From positions 10,382,501 to 10,446,500 of the forward strand of contig NC_092475.1 of assembly GCF_047495875.1 (NCBI RefSeq): DNA of 64,000 nt. Reading direction: 5' to 3'. The DNA comes from Pithys albifrons albifrons. Lineage: Eukaryota; Chordata; Aves; Passeriformes; Thamnophilidae. Position 1 is the first letter of the stretch. Every line of letters starts with the position of its first letter. The notes below the pieces were generated by a model. The model made no database searches. It worked only from the letters and a program-made list of their open reading frames with translations, and was not told the origin of the DNA. Both the position numbers and the translations under genes were made by a program. This document shows positions 47,259 to 58,800 of this stretch, piece by piece.

Positions 47259-47920
47259 GACTGACTTAAGAGAGATACAAACCTTTCTTAAAGCAATGAG
47301 GAATGCCACTGCTTATCTGGTGGAAAATCAGTCTCCATGCTCTGTAAGTCAGCTGGAAATCCCAGCACAACACATTGCTGTTTTCTTTGAAGGTGCTGCT
47401 GCTCCAGGAGAAAGAGCCAACATAGGAATTAAAATTAATGAAGTTTTCTATACAGATTGGATTATGACTGATTTTCCCATCCATGTGAGAAGAAAGATGA
47501 GAGGGAAGATCCACATGGATCCTCTGCTGCTCCCTTGAGCCTCGTGTAGATGCTATTTGCATTGCCCTGTTTTGTGAAAAGACTTCATACAGGAAATGGG
47601 AGTGCCATATGTCCTGTTCTGTATCACTTTGTTTCCTTGGTGAGCGAAGCCCATTGTACACATGCTCTCCATGTCCTTGTGCAGTGGGAGATGGGATGCC
47701 CTCACCTGCCTGGGTCAGGACAGCTGATGTTCTCCTGTCATGGCTGCAGCAGTGTCTTGTTGTAGGTCTGGTGTTGATACTGACTGTTACTTGACCTTGA
47801 TATTTGTATAAGGGAGAGAGCAATTAAGACAAGAAAAAACAGAGAAAGATGTTTTCCCCTTATTAATTGTGTCACAGCTGTCCTTCATCTCCTTCAGATA
47901 TGGATCCTACCATTAAAATT
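47259..47920. other. Sequence with long overlapping open frames on both strands
   Basis: A 185-codon frame on the minus strand (47266-47823) overlaps plus-strand frames of 80 and 71 codons. The plus frame at 47296-47538 looks protein-like (for example the stretch IGIKINEVFYTDW) but matches no family I know. Both strands cannot readily be coding, and no splice or polyadenylation context supports either. I regard these as most likely chance frames. Confidence 0.3.
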
Positions 47921-47970
47921 CCAATCCAGATCCAAACCTGCATTTTCCCCAAATCTTGGAGTGCTCAGAG
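47921..47970. repeat. Relic repeat related to 45118-45260
   Basis: GATCCAAACCTGCATTTTCC followed by CCAAATCTTGGAGTGCTCAGAG parallels the 45212 unit (CCAAACCCTGGATCAGAACATTCCC, then GGGGAAGCTCAGAG). A loose match, seen by eye. It is followed by a 14-base T run at about 47986-47999. Confidence 0.35.
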
Positions 47971-48309
47971 CTAGAAACCAACACCTTTTTTTTTTTTTCC
48001 CCAGCTGAAACCTAATAAATGTGCTCTATAAAAAATGAGTTTGGCCAACATCTGGAGGCAGATAAAAATCCTCCAAGCTACTGTTCCACGGTCTTAGGGA
48101 TCGTTAGTACTGCAGAACGTCTATACAGAATAGTTATCTTAAGTGTGTAATAAAGTGAAAGCTACTGTGCCAAATTTAGAACAATCTCTGATGAAAAGAA
48201 AGGCCTCACATCAAGATTAAGCTGGAGCTTTTCTAGCCAAAGAGAATCTTTTCTCTAGCCAAAAAGCAGCAACTTGTAGTTACAAAAACTTAACACTAAA
48301 CACAGGGGG

Positions 48310-48560
48310 GAAATTTATTATTTTAACTGTGAGACTTCATCACTGGTTAGTTTAATGTGTCTTTCCCCCTTTTTCCTTTAATCACCCTCCCCCTCTCCTT
48401 GGGATGGTTTATCGCTTGTAAATTATTTGTCACGTCGTTGTAATTCTATCCAGATCCTTAACTTTCTAATCATGCATCTTTTATGGGGTCTCTTTTAAAG
48501 AAGCACTATAATTACTTGCCAAGGGTCCCTGTAAATTTTATCAGGCTGTAAAATATTATA
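48310..48560. promoter_or_regulatory. Candidate conserved noncoding / enhancer-like block
   Basis: Unique AT-rich DNA containing AAATTTATTATTTTAACTGTG, TTTAATCACCC, GGTTTATCGCTTGTAAATTATTTGTCACGTCGTTGTAATTC (read as separate short motifs), CTAATCATGCATC and ACTATAATTACTTGCC. Three CpGs cluster within about 35 bases of otherwise AT-rich sequence. Homeodomain-type TAATT and ATGCAT motifs are frequent. One of the two best enhancer-like candidates in the window; inference only. Confidence 0.4.
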
Positions 48561-49499
48561 CTTTAATTATTTGAAAAAAAAATTGGAAATGTTCCCTCTG
48601 AAAGGCTGCACGATCAATATTGCAAGGAGCAAGGCACCTTCTGCAGTCCTGCATTGGTTCCTGCTGTCCACCTCAGAAGCCTTCAACACTCTTCCACTTC
48701 ATTCAGTGCATCGGAGGAAAGTATTAGTGGAGAAACTGGCTTTGATTAAGCTAAAGAAATTCTTTATTGCATGCATTGGTAGTAACATACACTAAGAGGA
48801 TGGCAGAAGACCCTCTCCCATATTTTTGTAGGAGACACAGGGACTCTGCTGCCAGCTTGGTGACAGCTCTGTGTGTTTCAGAGCAGAGATGCAGAATAAA
48901 TTGCAAATGTAGAAATGAGTTGATCCTTTCTCATAGGAAATGAAACTTTTACTAGAGATTTTTCTGGGTTTAGACAGAGTTTGAAATTATCATCTTGTTA
49001 ATTTCCTTAGTTTTATTAATAGTGAATAAGAACATTTCCAGTACTCCATTTCTATTAGCAGTAGCCATTTGTGACTCATTTCTGTCATCTTTTACTTCTC
49101 AAACCAGCAATGTCTATGATGCTGTTTTCTAATGAAATATGAGAAAATTGAGTACTTGACAGTGTCCTAACATGGTTTCTGGTACATAGTTTCATATGCA
49201 CTATTCAAAAAAAAATCGATTTTCAGATTGTTTCAATCTGTATATGTATAAAGTGTAAAATTATACCTTGCACTCCTCACCAGCACTTCAATTAAACATG
49301 CATAGTAGCTCATGCCCATTTCTGGTAAGTTTACATTTGCTGGGATGAAATATGAGGAAGTTAAATGATTTGGTCAAGGAGCATGGTAAGCTGCAAGCAA
49401 AGTGAAATATAGCTCTCACCTCAGCTCCTTTCTCCTGGGGAACACTATGGGAGGTGCTTAAGAGGAACAACATGCTACTCTGTCTGTACAATTCCTCTT
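48561..49499. other. Gene-free unique sequence
   Basis: No gene or repeat is supported before the CR1 fragment. The 74-codon frame at 48571-48795 has no recognisable domain. Confidence 0.6.
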
Positions 49500-49795
49500 C
49501 ACAGAATGACAGAATATGATGAGTTGGAAGGGGCTCACAAGGATCACTGAGTCCAGCTCTTAGCCCTGCACAGGACCATCCCCAAGAGCCACACCATGTG
49601 CCTGAGAGTATTGTCTAAATGTCTTTTGAGCTCTGCCAGGCTTGGTGCTGTGATCACTTCCCTGGGAACTCTGTTCCAGTGCCCAACTCACCTCTGGATG
49701 AAGAACCTTTTTCTAGTCTAAACCTCCCCCTACAAAACTTCAAGCCATTCCTTCTGGTCCTGTCATTGTTATGCTGAGAGAAGCCCTTATCCTAT
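49500..49795 (-). mobile_element. CR1 LINE 3'-end fragment, minus strand (largest in the window)
   Basis: The plus strand reads as antisense CR1. It runs ACAGAATGACAGAATATGATG (terminal octamer remnants), GAGTTGGAAGGGGCTCACAAGGATCACTGAGTCCAGCTC, CCTGCACAGGACCATCCCCAAGAGCC, GGAACTCTGTTCCAGTGCCC, GATGAAGAACCTTTTTC and CATTCCTTCTGGTCCTGTC. About 300 bases are retained with no coding frame. The octamer end places the 3' terminus on the left, so the element runs on the minus strand and is 5'-truncated near 49795. Confidence 0.93.
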
Positions 49796-51179
49796 CTGTT
49801 TGGTGGTTTTCCAAGTGTTATCCTAGGAATACCCACTATTATTACCCCCTAAACAGCACCAAATCAGACTCCCAGCACTCACCAGTTCAGGTACAGGAAC
49901 TGTGAGGCCCACCCTGGACAGGCAGTCCTGATCTTTCTCAGGTTTTCTGTAAATACCAACTAAAAGTACTTTTCCTGAATGTCTTTTCTATAAAAGCACA
50001 GCAGTGGTAGTAAATTGTCCATGATCTGCACAGCAGCAGTTTTTGCAGCAGGCTTTGGCTTGGTGGTCAGTGACGTTGGCAAACACCACATTTGAATGGG
50101 GAGAGTTCTCTCTGCACCGTGACACCTGTGCAGGTAACACACTCTCTGCACTGATCTGTCAGAGGTGAGGGTGGTGTCCTGCAGTTACAGCACCTGAGAG
50201 GGCCAGTGCACTGTGCCACATCACAGCATTTGGGAGATCAAAGTAAATGTCTTTCATTCATGATTCAGGCCAAGTCAAGCAATGATTTTTAATACTTGTT
50301 CCTGAATGAGACAGACTTTGATATTTATTTACAGTGGTTGTTGACCACCAGAAACTGTTCAATAAATATCTCTTGTAAACCACACAAGTAAATATAAAGC
50401 TGGCTCAAGCAACTATATGTTGTTGCTATTTTGAATGGCTGAACTCTGACAGAAGGCAGTGGTAAGAGTGGTAACCACGTTTAAACACAGATATAACTTT
50501 GGATGGTTGAATTACTCATTGAAAGTCAGGGGTTTGGCTGAAGTAACCTTCCTACCTGTGGGCAGGTTGTCCATAAAGAGATCTCTTTTTGTTTCATATC
50601 CATTCCATATTGATATAGGTGAATAAAGACACTGTAACAACAGGTAGCCTGAAAAGCATGAAATATATCCACTTGCAATTAACCAGACATGCTGCAGATG
50701 TTTGAAAACAGTATAAAACTGATTTCCATGGACTGACATCTGGTCCTACAAGGGTCCCTGGGGACTTCTCTGTTGTTGTGTTAGCTCAGGGGTCAGGTTC
50801 ATGCTCCAAGTCAGCTCCCCAAACCCTTCAGCTGTTTACTTTGCTGCTGTGAAAGTTTACCCCCCTGCTCACGTCTGGAGAGAGCCAGCTGTCTCACTGG
50901 GAAACTCAAGTACCAGGTTTTCAGTCCTTCAGAGCTGCCCTTCCAGGCAGGGAGGGTGTCACAGGCCAAACTAAAATGGGTTTAAAGCTGGAGATTAAAA
51001 TAAAATATGGAGAAAGAAAGGAGACCATACACACAGATATTCTGCATCCCAAAAGACAGGGAGCAAAAGATGGGAATAGTTGCTTTGTGGAGCCTACAAA
51101 GATACCAGTGCCTGCAAACAGCATTGCCCCCTTCTCCAGTTAACATCAGGCACTTCACAGCCACTTCAGCGTTACTCTT
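49796..51179. other. Gene-free unique sequence
   Basis: No gene is supported. The short frames have no recognisable domain. No repeat was recognised after the CR1 fragment. Confidence 0.6.
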
Positions 51180-51560
51180 TTATTCCCCTCTCTAAACAGC
51201 TGCTTCCCTTTGATTCCTCCCAGTCGGGGCCAGCATTTATACCCCAGCCGGTATTTATGCTCCCCTCCTAATCTGGATTCCCTGCCTTTCCCTGGAGAGC
51301 CCGGGATCCACCTCCCTGGCATTGCTCTCTCCCCTGCAGGGTGTGGGTGCAGCCTGGCAGCTCCGAGCCCCACTCCTGGTGGGATTTGTGGGAAGGAAGC
51401 CCCCCGGGACACATCAGCAGGCATGCTGGAGGGCAGGCAGCCACTGGAAAACCAACAGGCTCCCAGCTCTGGGGGTACAAGGCATCCTGCGGGCTGGCTG
51501 ACAGCTACAAAGCAGCTCCGCTGAACGGCAGGGCAGGGAGGCGCTTTTTGCATGTAAACT
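51180..51560. other. Isolated G+C-rich patch with TATA-like motifs
   Basis: G+C is clearly higher than in the flanks, and about ten CpGs remain (CAGCGTTA, CAGTCGGG, GCCGGTA, CCCGGGA, TCCGAGC, CTGCGGG, CTCCGCTGAACGGC, GGCGCT). TTTATACC and GGTATTTATGC lie near its left edge (51235-51260), and AATAAA occurs downstream near 51652. Many open frames overlap on both strands because of composition. It could be a weak promoter, a degenerate LTR or merely a G+C fluctuation; I cannot tell which. Confidence 0.35.
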
Positions 51561-54500
51561 TTGCAGCCAGGGATTTGGGGACTTGCTTCTTTCTCCTGGC
51601 ATGTAGATGGTACCCCTCACAACAGGGAAAAGGAATTAATTAAAGGAGCAGAAATAAAGTCAGGGTTTGGTGCAGGTTTTTTGCTGATTTATCACTTGTG
51701 CATTTCAACAACTACTTTGTAAGTGGTACACACACTATATTAGTTTCTGGAGAGTTTAACTATCAAGTATCTATAATGACAGTAAAACAAAGCATGTCCT
51801 CAAATTGTTTTGCTATAGGCACACAAAAATGGAGTCTTACAAGGTATAGAATAGTAAACAAGCTACAACCTCTTTCCTCTTTCTTTTTCTCTTCCATCCA
51901 TGACTATAAAAAGCATCTTAATTTCTGGTCTGAAAAGAAACACAGTTCACAATGTCTCCTCTACCAGAAAATCTCCTCTACAGAATTAAGATCCTAATTT
52001 TTTCAACACAGCCTTTTAAAAATCTCAACAAAACAAAAAACAAAAGAGAGTTATTTATACCTGACTGAACACCATAAAGTTTACTCAACAGTGTTGACCT
52101 AACACGTTGTGTTTGGAGGCTGCCAGACCCAGGATCACAATCCCCAGTGTGACACCTCAGTCTGATATACGGCATTCTGAAACACAGACCACACAGCCTG
52201 AGCACGTGGATTATTACATGCAATCATGAAATGCTAATTGGTTACTAAGGCAAGCTCTAGCAGATGAAATGGAAAACAAACCAGAAGCTGTTTCTCCAAG
52301 GCTTTTAAAGTTAAAAGCATGGCTAAGCTTGGGTAGTTAGAACCAATAACACTCAGATATTCTCTTTGATCCCATATTCCTGCATGTCCATTATGAACCC
52401 ATCAATACCGTGTGAAGGTTGGAGGGAAGGTGTGGGCTCTCTGACTATTGGCCAAATGCTCCCTTTGCATCTCTCTCAGGTCCTCTTTCCGATATTTATT
52501 TTCATCAGTGATTCTGATACTATAAACAAGGGCAGCTCACATCAAACTTGAGGCAGTGAGGGGAAAAGAAATGAGGTGTTCAGTAGGGGGGATGCTGTCT
52601 CGGGTCTAGGCCAGACTTTCTGGCCAGGGGTTTCCTGGAAGGCTGCTCCTCTAAGTACTGTATTTGCCTCAGGCAGCTTCCCTCCATGTAGTGGTAAAGA
52701 TAAACACTAAATCAACAGATACACACTTTGACTTAGAATTCCATGGATGCAAAACTCATTCCATCTCTGAGCCTCAAACTGTACAGAAGTGATTAGAAGG
52801 ACAAGGCACTAATGCAACAGCAATGAGGTCTTCCACCACCTCCTCTTGGCCCCCTGGAATAGGTTGGAACTTTCTACATTTATTTGGAGAAGGGATTACT
52901 GTACAGGTGTATAGGCTGTTCCCTTAGATATCTACCAGGTTTCAAAGTTTAAACAAATACCAGTAAAGCCTTGCAAATGGTTTCCATAAAGAAGTTGTCA
53001 CAAGGAATTATTGGCCAGGTTAGGGGGATGGAGGAGGTTATAGCCCACAAGAAATGTGCAATTAGCCTATAATTAAAATTTTAGGCACTGGAAAAATCTG
53101 AAAAATTTTGGAAACATGACACTGTAGACTAAATATCTAGAGCTGGAAGTTGGAATTTGTTTTTACCAGATCCTAAAATCAATGAGCTGAAGTGATAAGG
53201 GAACAGAAATGTGTCTGATTTACGAGGTCATTGAATCCTTCTGCCTCTGCCACCAGAAATAAGAGAGAGTTTGTGCTGTGGAGAGGCTGCAGTATTGCTC
53301 CCAGCTTCCATGGTGTCAGCACTGCCTTTTTTAGGACAAGGAAATCTATATGTGAACACCATGCCATGTAGAGGAAAGTGGCACAGTTGGCCAAAGACCC
53401 ATAAAGAGTCTCATGGTGTCCTGCTTCCTGCTCCCAAGAATGAGATGTCAAAGCTCAGGTGCCCTGTATACCTGGCAGCAGGCAGTGGTTGTTTTGGGGT
53501 CACACAAAATCTGAGGGCACTGTGCTCCCAAGGCAGGTCTGAGCTTTCAGACCCACTGGAAGGCCTGATTCCCCAAGGACCAGCACCTTGATGATACAAA
53601 CAGAGCTCCAGCACTGCGTGAGAGCAGAGTGTGCTGTTGCCATAGAAGGGCCAGTGGGATCTATGGAAACCCCTGAAAGGGTATTGCTTCAGGTAGTCTC
53701 TAAACAGCATGGCCAAAAACAGTTCCAGGGCACTTACAAGGCATGCTATGAAGCCAGGATAATTTCAATCCATTTAGCAAAGTGCTTCCAGTCCTTGTTT
53801 TAGAGTAGGTAAAAGGAAAATATAGTAAATATTGAACAAAGAAAGTTAATCTGTACCTACAGCACTTTAACCAAGAAAAAGCTAAAAACATGTGACTGTT
53901 GCCTGCACTTGTTCTTCTTTTTATTTTCCTCTCAGACAAATGCCTTTTCCTTTACTTTTTTTTCTTATTTGTTTAGAAGAAAAAGACTGCTGCTGTGTGA
54001 TGGTGAGCTGCTCTTGTACAGACTCACTAACCCATAAGGCACAGGTGAAAATCATGGGATAGTCAATACCTTATGGCAATGGCAGACATTTTGGTAACAT
54101 GATATATATCTGTGAGTAATCACACACTTTCCTCCTCAGTTAGGGTGGAAAAGTGCCCTTGAAAATTGCTTACTCTCCCACTAAAACATACAGGATTTGT
54201 ACTCCGAGGGACAAAGCAGAAGTCCAATGAATCACTGAAATCAGAAAAAAAACCCAAGTAAGGTTGTTTGAATTTGTCCTTTCACAAACAAAGATTCAGG
54301 ACTCAGTTTTTAAAATTTTTCTTGGTATTGCATTATGCTGTGTCCTTGGAAATATCAGCAAGTGTAGATAAATTTGTTCTTGAAATTTGCAACAAGGGAT
54401 TAATTTTACTTTCAAGGCTAATGCATTTGTCAATCTGTTTTTGTCTTCTGCCACTTACATAATCATAGTAGTCAAAAGAATTATAAAGTGCCTGACCAGA

Positions 54501-55670
54501 AATGTTCTGTTGAATACATCATGAAGGGACCCCAATTACTTGCAAAGATGGCAATTCCTTTGTTTTCCAGAGAAAATGCTCATTGCTCGTTTTCCAGGCA
54601 CTTTGGGACAAGATCATCTTTCATGTTCTCTTTCCTGGGGAAATCCTCATTGGATATAAATAACTACAGCACTCAAATGACTTCCAGTAGTCTTAGTGAA
54701 AGTATTACTCTGGTATAAGAACTTAACTGGTTATCCAAGTTGGGACTTGTTAGGAAAATTTCAAGCTGCTGCACTTCTCATCCATTACTGCCTCCAAGGA
54801 TGTTTGAGATTGTGGAAGCATTACTGTGTTTCAAGGCCAAGAGGGGTCATTTTGAGTGCTAATTCTGGATTCTTGCATTTTAGTGTTTCTGAGCCCAGGG
54901 TCCATGTAGGCTGACCTTTTGAGAGCAGGACACTGTGGCTGAGGGTGTGTGGAGAAATATTTGCCTGCATCAGGTAACCTCAGTTAATCAACTCAGAGTC
55001 TCTAGTATTTTTGCAGGGCAAGTCTTGAACTTGAACTTCTTAATCAATAGGAAAGTGCTCTAACAGTGCTCAGTCCTCAAGTTTCTCCCAGTGTAGAACA
55101 CAGCTCTTATTTTTCTGGTGGCTCCTTTCTGCTTTGTCCCAGAACCAAGTAGGAGCAAAAGCAGCAGAAGACCTGCCTTGTTTCACGGTGGAGGTGCAAG
55201 AACTATAATCTCCTGCTGGTGGAACTCAGAGGAACTCAAGCAGGATTACAGAAGGGTGTGTAGGTGTTAGGTGTGCGAAAGCTCAGTGCAAAAGGCCTGA
55301 TGAAGGAGATGCCATTCCTTCAACTCAGGCAGAGTGAGGAGGCAATCCTCTGGGAGCTGCAGTCCAGGTGGGATAGAGGCTTTGTTCTGGTGTTGTCCCT
55401 AGGTTTGACTTTACTGCCTGTGCTGTGTTTCTGTTTGAAGTGCACATTTGCTCAGAATTAGACTGTGGGTGTCTGAAGTGCCCCGTCTGCAAAAGCAACT
55501 CTCAGTAAAGGAACAGAGCAGCAACTGTCTCCAGTGACAGGGTGTTTGAACTGGACATGATCTTTGGCTGTTCCATACAGCTCATAAACAAAACTTTTCA
55601 AGGACAAATTGACCATTTCATGGCCCCACCCAGATCAGGTCAGGTTGTATGTACCGCTTACTACAACAGC
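51561..55670. other. Gene-free unique sequence
   Basis: No gene is supported. 52800-52860 (GCAATGAGGTC followed by CACCTCCTCTTGGCC) faintly recalls an internal CR1 stretch in antisense but is too short to call. The open frames at 53271-53939 overlap on both strands. Confidence 0.5.
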
Positions 55671-55695
55671 CTATATTGCTATATTGTCTATATTG
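55671..55695. repeat. Short CTATATTG tandem repeat
   Basis: Three imperfect units of CTATATTG(T/-), 8-9 bases each. A minor local repeat. Confidence 0.75.
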
Positions 55696-55802
55696 TTCAT
55701 AGAGAATTGGCATGAGCAGAGGAAAGAGTTGAATGGGAATCAAGTACATCTGCAAAACTGATGAATAATTGTCTGCCCTAGAGTCTGGAGGGAGGAAACA
55801 CC

Positions 55803-55855
55803 CCAGACTCCATTGGGAAGTCAATGGGACCTTGGCTTTTAAGTCACCTACAGCT
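55803..55855. repeat. Relic sauropsid repeat fragment
   Basis: CCATTGGGAAGTCAATGGGACC followed by TTGGCTTTTAAGTCACC resembles an old repeat I recall as CATTGAAGTCAATGGGAGTTAGGC...CACC from reptile and bird genomes. The family is from memory. The match is about 50 bases and moderately convincing. Confidence 0.4.
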
Positions 55856-58800
55856 GAGGTGGTCACTAGTGGAAGTTTGCATGAGAAATTACTATGCTGT
55901 CAGTAAACCTGTTATTCTGGACAATCAGTGTCTCCAGACAAGCTTTAGTGAAAGATATTTAGTAATTACCAGAAAATAGAATGGAAACTACACTAAGGCC
56001 AGCTATATAGTGTTTCATTTTCTATCAGCTTGAATGTTCTGCAGCTATTTAGATCAATAAATTGTAAAACACATTTTTTTTACAAATGCTGCTGAATCCA
56101 AAAAAACTTCTACATCTCTTTAAGGTTTGCATGTGAAACACATTTGAAGACATAAGACACAGTCTCCAAATCTTGTGAATGCTATTCAGCATTTCATGGG
56201 ATGTAGAAGGACTTCAAGGGCAGCTTTCAAGAACATCCAGGCCCTTGAGTAACACTGAGCTAAGAACAGATCTTTCTCTTTTGTAGGGATGAATTTGTCA
56301 AGCTGGTCAAAAATGAAGATGCTATCCCAGATTTGAGTGAATGTTCTCTCGCTCTCCCCTTTCCATTTCTCCGGAGCAAAGATTTGAAAATTGCACTTGG
56401 AAGGCATTCAATCAAGCAGATGGTCAGCTGTGCTCATATACCATTTGGATCAGGTTTTTAGAGCTGTGCCAGAATGTACCTTATGAAAAATTAGTAAAAA
56501 CAATAACACCAGAGCAGAGGAATAACACAGCAAACCATACAGACACATCAGGCACAACCAGCCATTAGGTGAAAGGCCAACATCATTTAGCAACTCACAA
56601 GTTCATAAATGGTGGATTTACAGAAATTTAATCCCCTTCTGCTCATCAGGGGATTTTGCTACAGACCAGAAATAGCTAATTGGGAATTGGAGAAATGTAT
56701 TTAAAAACAATGAAACACACCTCAGAGAACTCTTTTGAATCCTTTAAAAAAGGAAAAGCACTAATTAAAAAAAGATGTTTTTCTAAGAAGCAGCCACAGG
56801 TTTACAGGGTGGGAATTGGCTAACTTAGAGTCTGCTGTGTGTCTGGCCACTGGCTGGCAAATGCAGACCTTTACACTATAAAAACTGTTTCAGTTACATT
56901 TTTAAATACTTGCCCAATCATGTTTAGTCCACTTGGGATTCATTATAATATCATTAGATGGGATTATATAATTTGGTTTAATGTCAATTGCATTTCCATA
57001 TTGTGTCCAGCGGTTTTATGATGTGGACAAATATTCCACCAAGGACTAGGCTGAGGCCATCACTTTTAAATTGTTTTCCTGAGTCACACTTGGCAGAAAT
57101 CCCCATCTCAAGACATCCAGGCTGCAAAACCCTCCTTGGAAGCAAAGGGGAGATCAAACACAGTTTTATGCTATTCTGACAACTGCTCCAAAGGTGCTTT
57201 AGTTCTTGTTTGCTGAGCCCACTGCTGGAGTCAAACACAAAATATTTATGTTTGTGCCTGTCTATCCCTTCATCTTGACTAGAAAGAGCAGAGTGAACTG
57301 CAGATTTGAGATATTCTGATTGATAGTGACCAGACAGAGCAGGAGCACTAGCACCAAGTCAGACACCTCAGCTTCCTCGCTCTGGAACAGCTGCACTGAC
57401 AGACACCTAAGCTACCTGGAAAGCTGGTAATGAGCTGAAGCCCTCAGACTCAAATGTCTGATCACATCCACTTTCATATCCAAAACATTAAATGCTTCAA
57501 CAGTAATAAGCCTCAAGAGAAATGAAATCACCATAAGTGGCAACAAGAACGATGTCAGACTTCCTGTCAAACAAGATTAAATTCCTTTAGTACTATGGCC
57601 CTCATCACTGTTTCAGGACAATGAGTAAATAACTCCTATTCTTAAAAGAATAACAAGCAAAGCTCAGATGGACTGCATAATACATTTTCAACAAGAGTTT
57701 TTTTGCTGTCACCTCTAATAGAAATTGTGTGTGCTAATGGCCTAGGTAACAGGAATGCAGGTTTCTCTATGACAAAAAAGTGTTGCTTTCTAACAGAATT
57801 AGAGTCCTGCTAGAGAAGAAGGTGGATTCTGCTATTTAAAGATGTCTGGAAGTGTTTTGGTGAAAGCACAAGACAAAGTAAAGAAAACACCTAAGGAAAT
57901 AAGAAAAAACGAACATGATAGAATTATCACAGCTTCATGTTAACAATAATAATCACAATAATAAAAATAGTGTGTCAGGGCACTATATAGGCAAAGAGTC
58001 AGCTCAAAATACATCTGGTGAAAGATCTGTTTTATTTGTCCTACAACAGAGTGCATGATGATGAAGCATTTTTTCCCAGTCATAAAATACTTGGCATCAT
58101 TAGAAAGTTGAGTGTTAAAACTCCCTAGATCTAGTCCCGAGTTTGTTTCCTTGTAAAAATTGATTAAGATCCTCTGATTTCAATGCATGTGCCTGTGTGT
58201 CTTTGGGAACCCTGTGCTCCATGTCTCTTATAGTCCTCACCTGAGCACAGGGTGTGAGCAGGAGCACGAGGTCCCTGACTCCTCCCAACCAGGGGCAGAG
58301 TGGAAGGAAGCAATTCCCAACAATGGAAACTTTTCACTATGGAAAATCAGGATGGAGCAAGAGTGTGGTGGAGTCTTTCTGCAAACCTTGGAGAAATGTG
58401 ATGTTTTCAAGGCCTCCTCCTATCAGATTTGACTGAATACAGCTACTGGCTCAGAGGCAGGGAGAACAAAGTGCAATAGTTGGCCACAAGCACCTGATCT
58501 CTTGCAACCCCCACAGAGGACTTGCTCCAGAAAAACAGAATCTGATTTTCCACTAGGCACAGACCAAAATGGAGGAAGGTGTTTAAAACAGTTATTCCTC
58601 TTGGAGGTGCAAGAAGTTTTGCATAGTCCTCTGCTCATGTGGTCCCTGGCATTACCTGGACAGCCCAAGGGAGCTGTGAAGAGGTTTCTCTCAGCAGGAA
58701 CCTGGTCTGTGGTGCTGTTTCTAGTGGAGACTCTCAGAGTGTCTGTAGGGAAGCTTGAGCCTCTTTCTAGGCATCAACCAACACTTGGCCTGGGGAGAGA

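Noticed and set aside
52787..52870. Possible internal CR1 fragment (GCAATGAGGTC ... CTCCTCTTGGCC)
   Set aside because: Too short and too diverged to separate from chance by eye.
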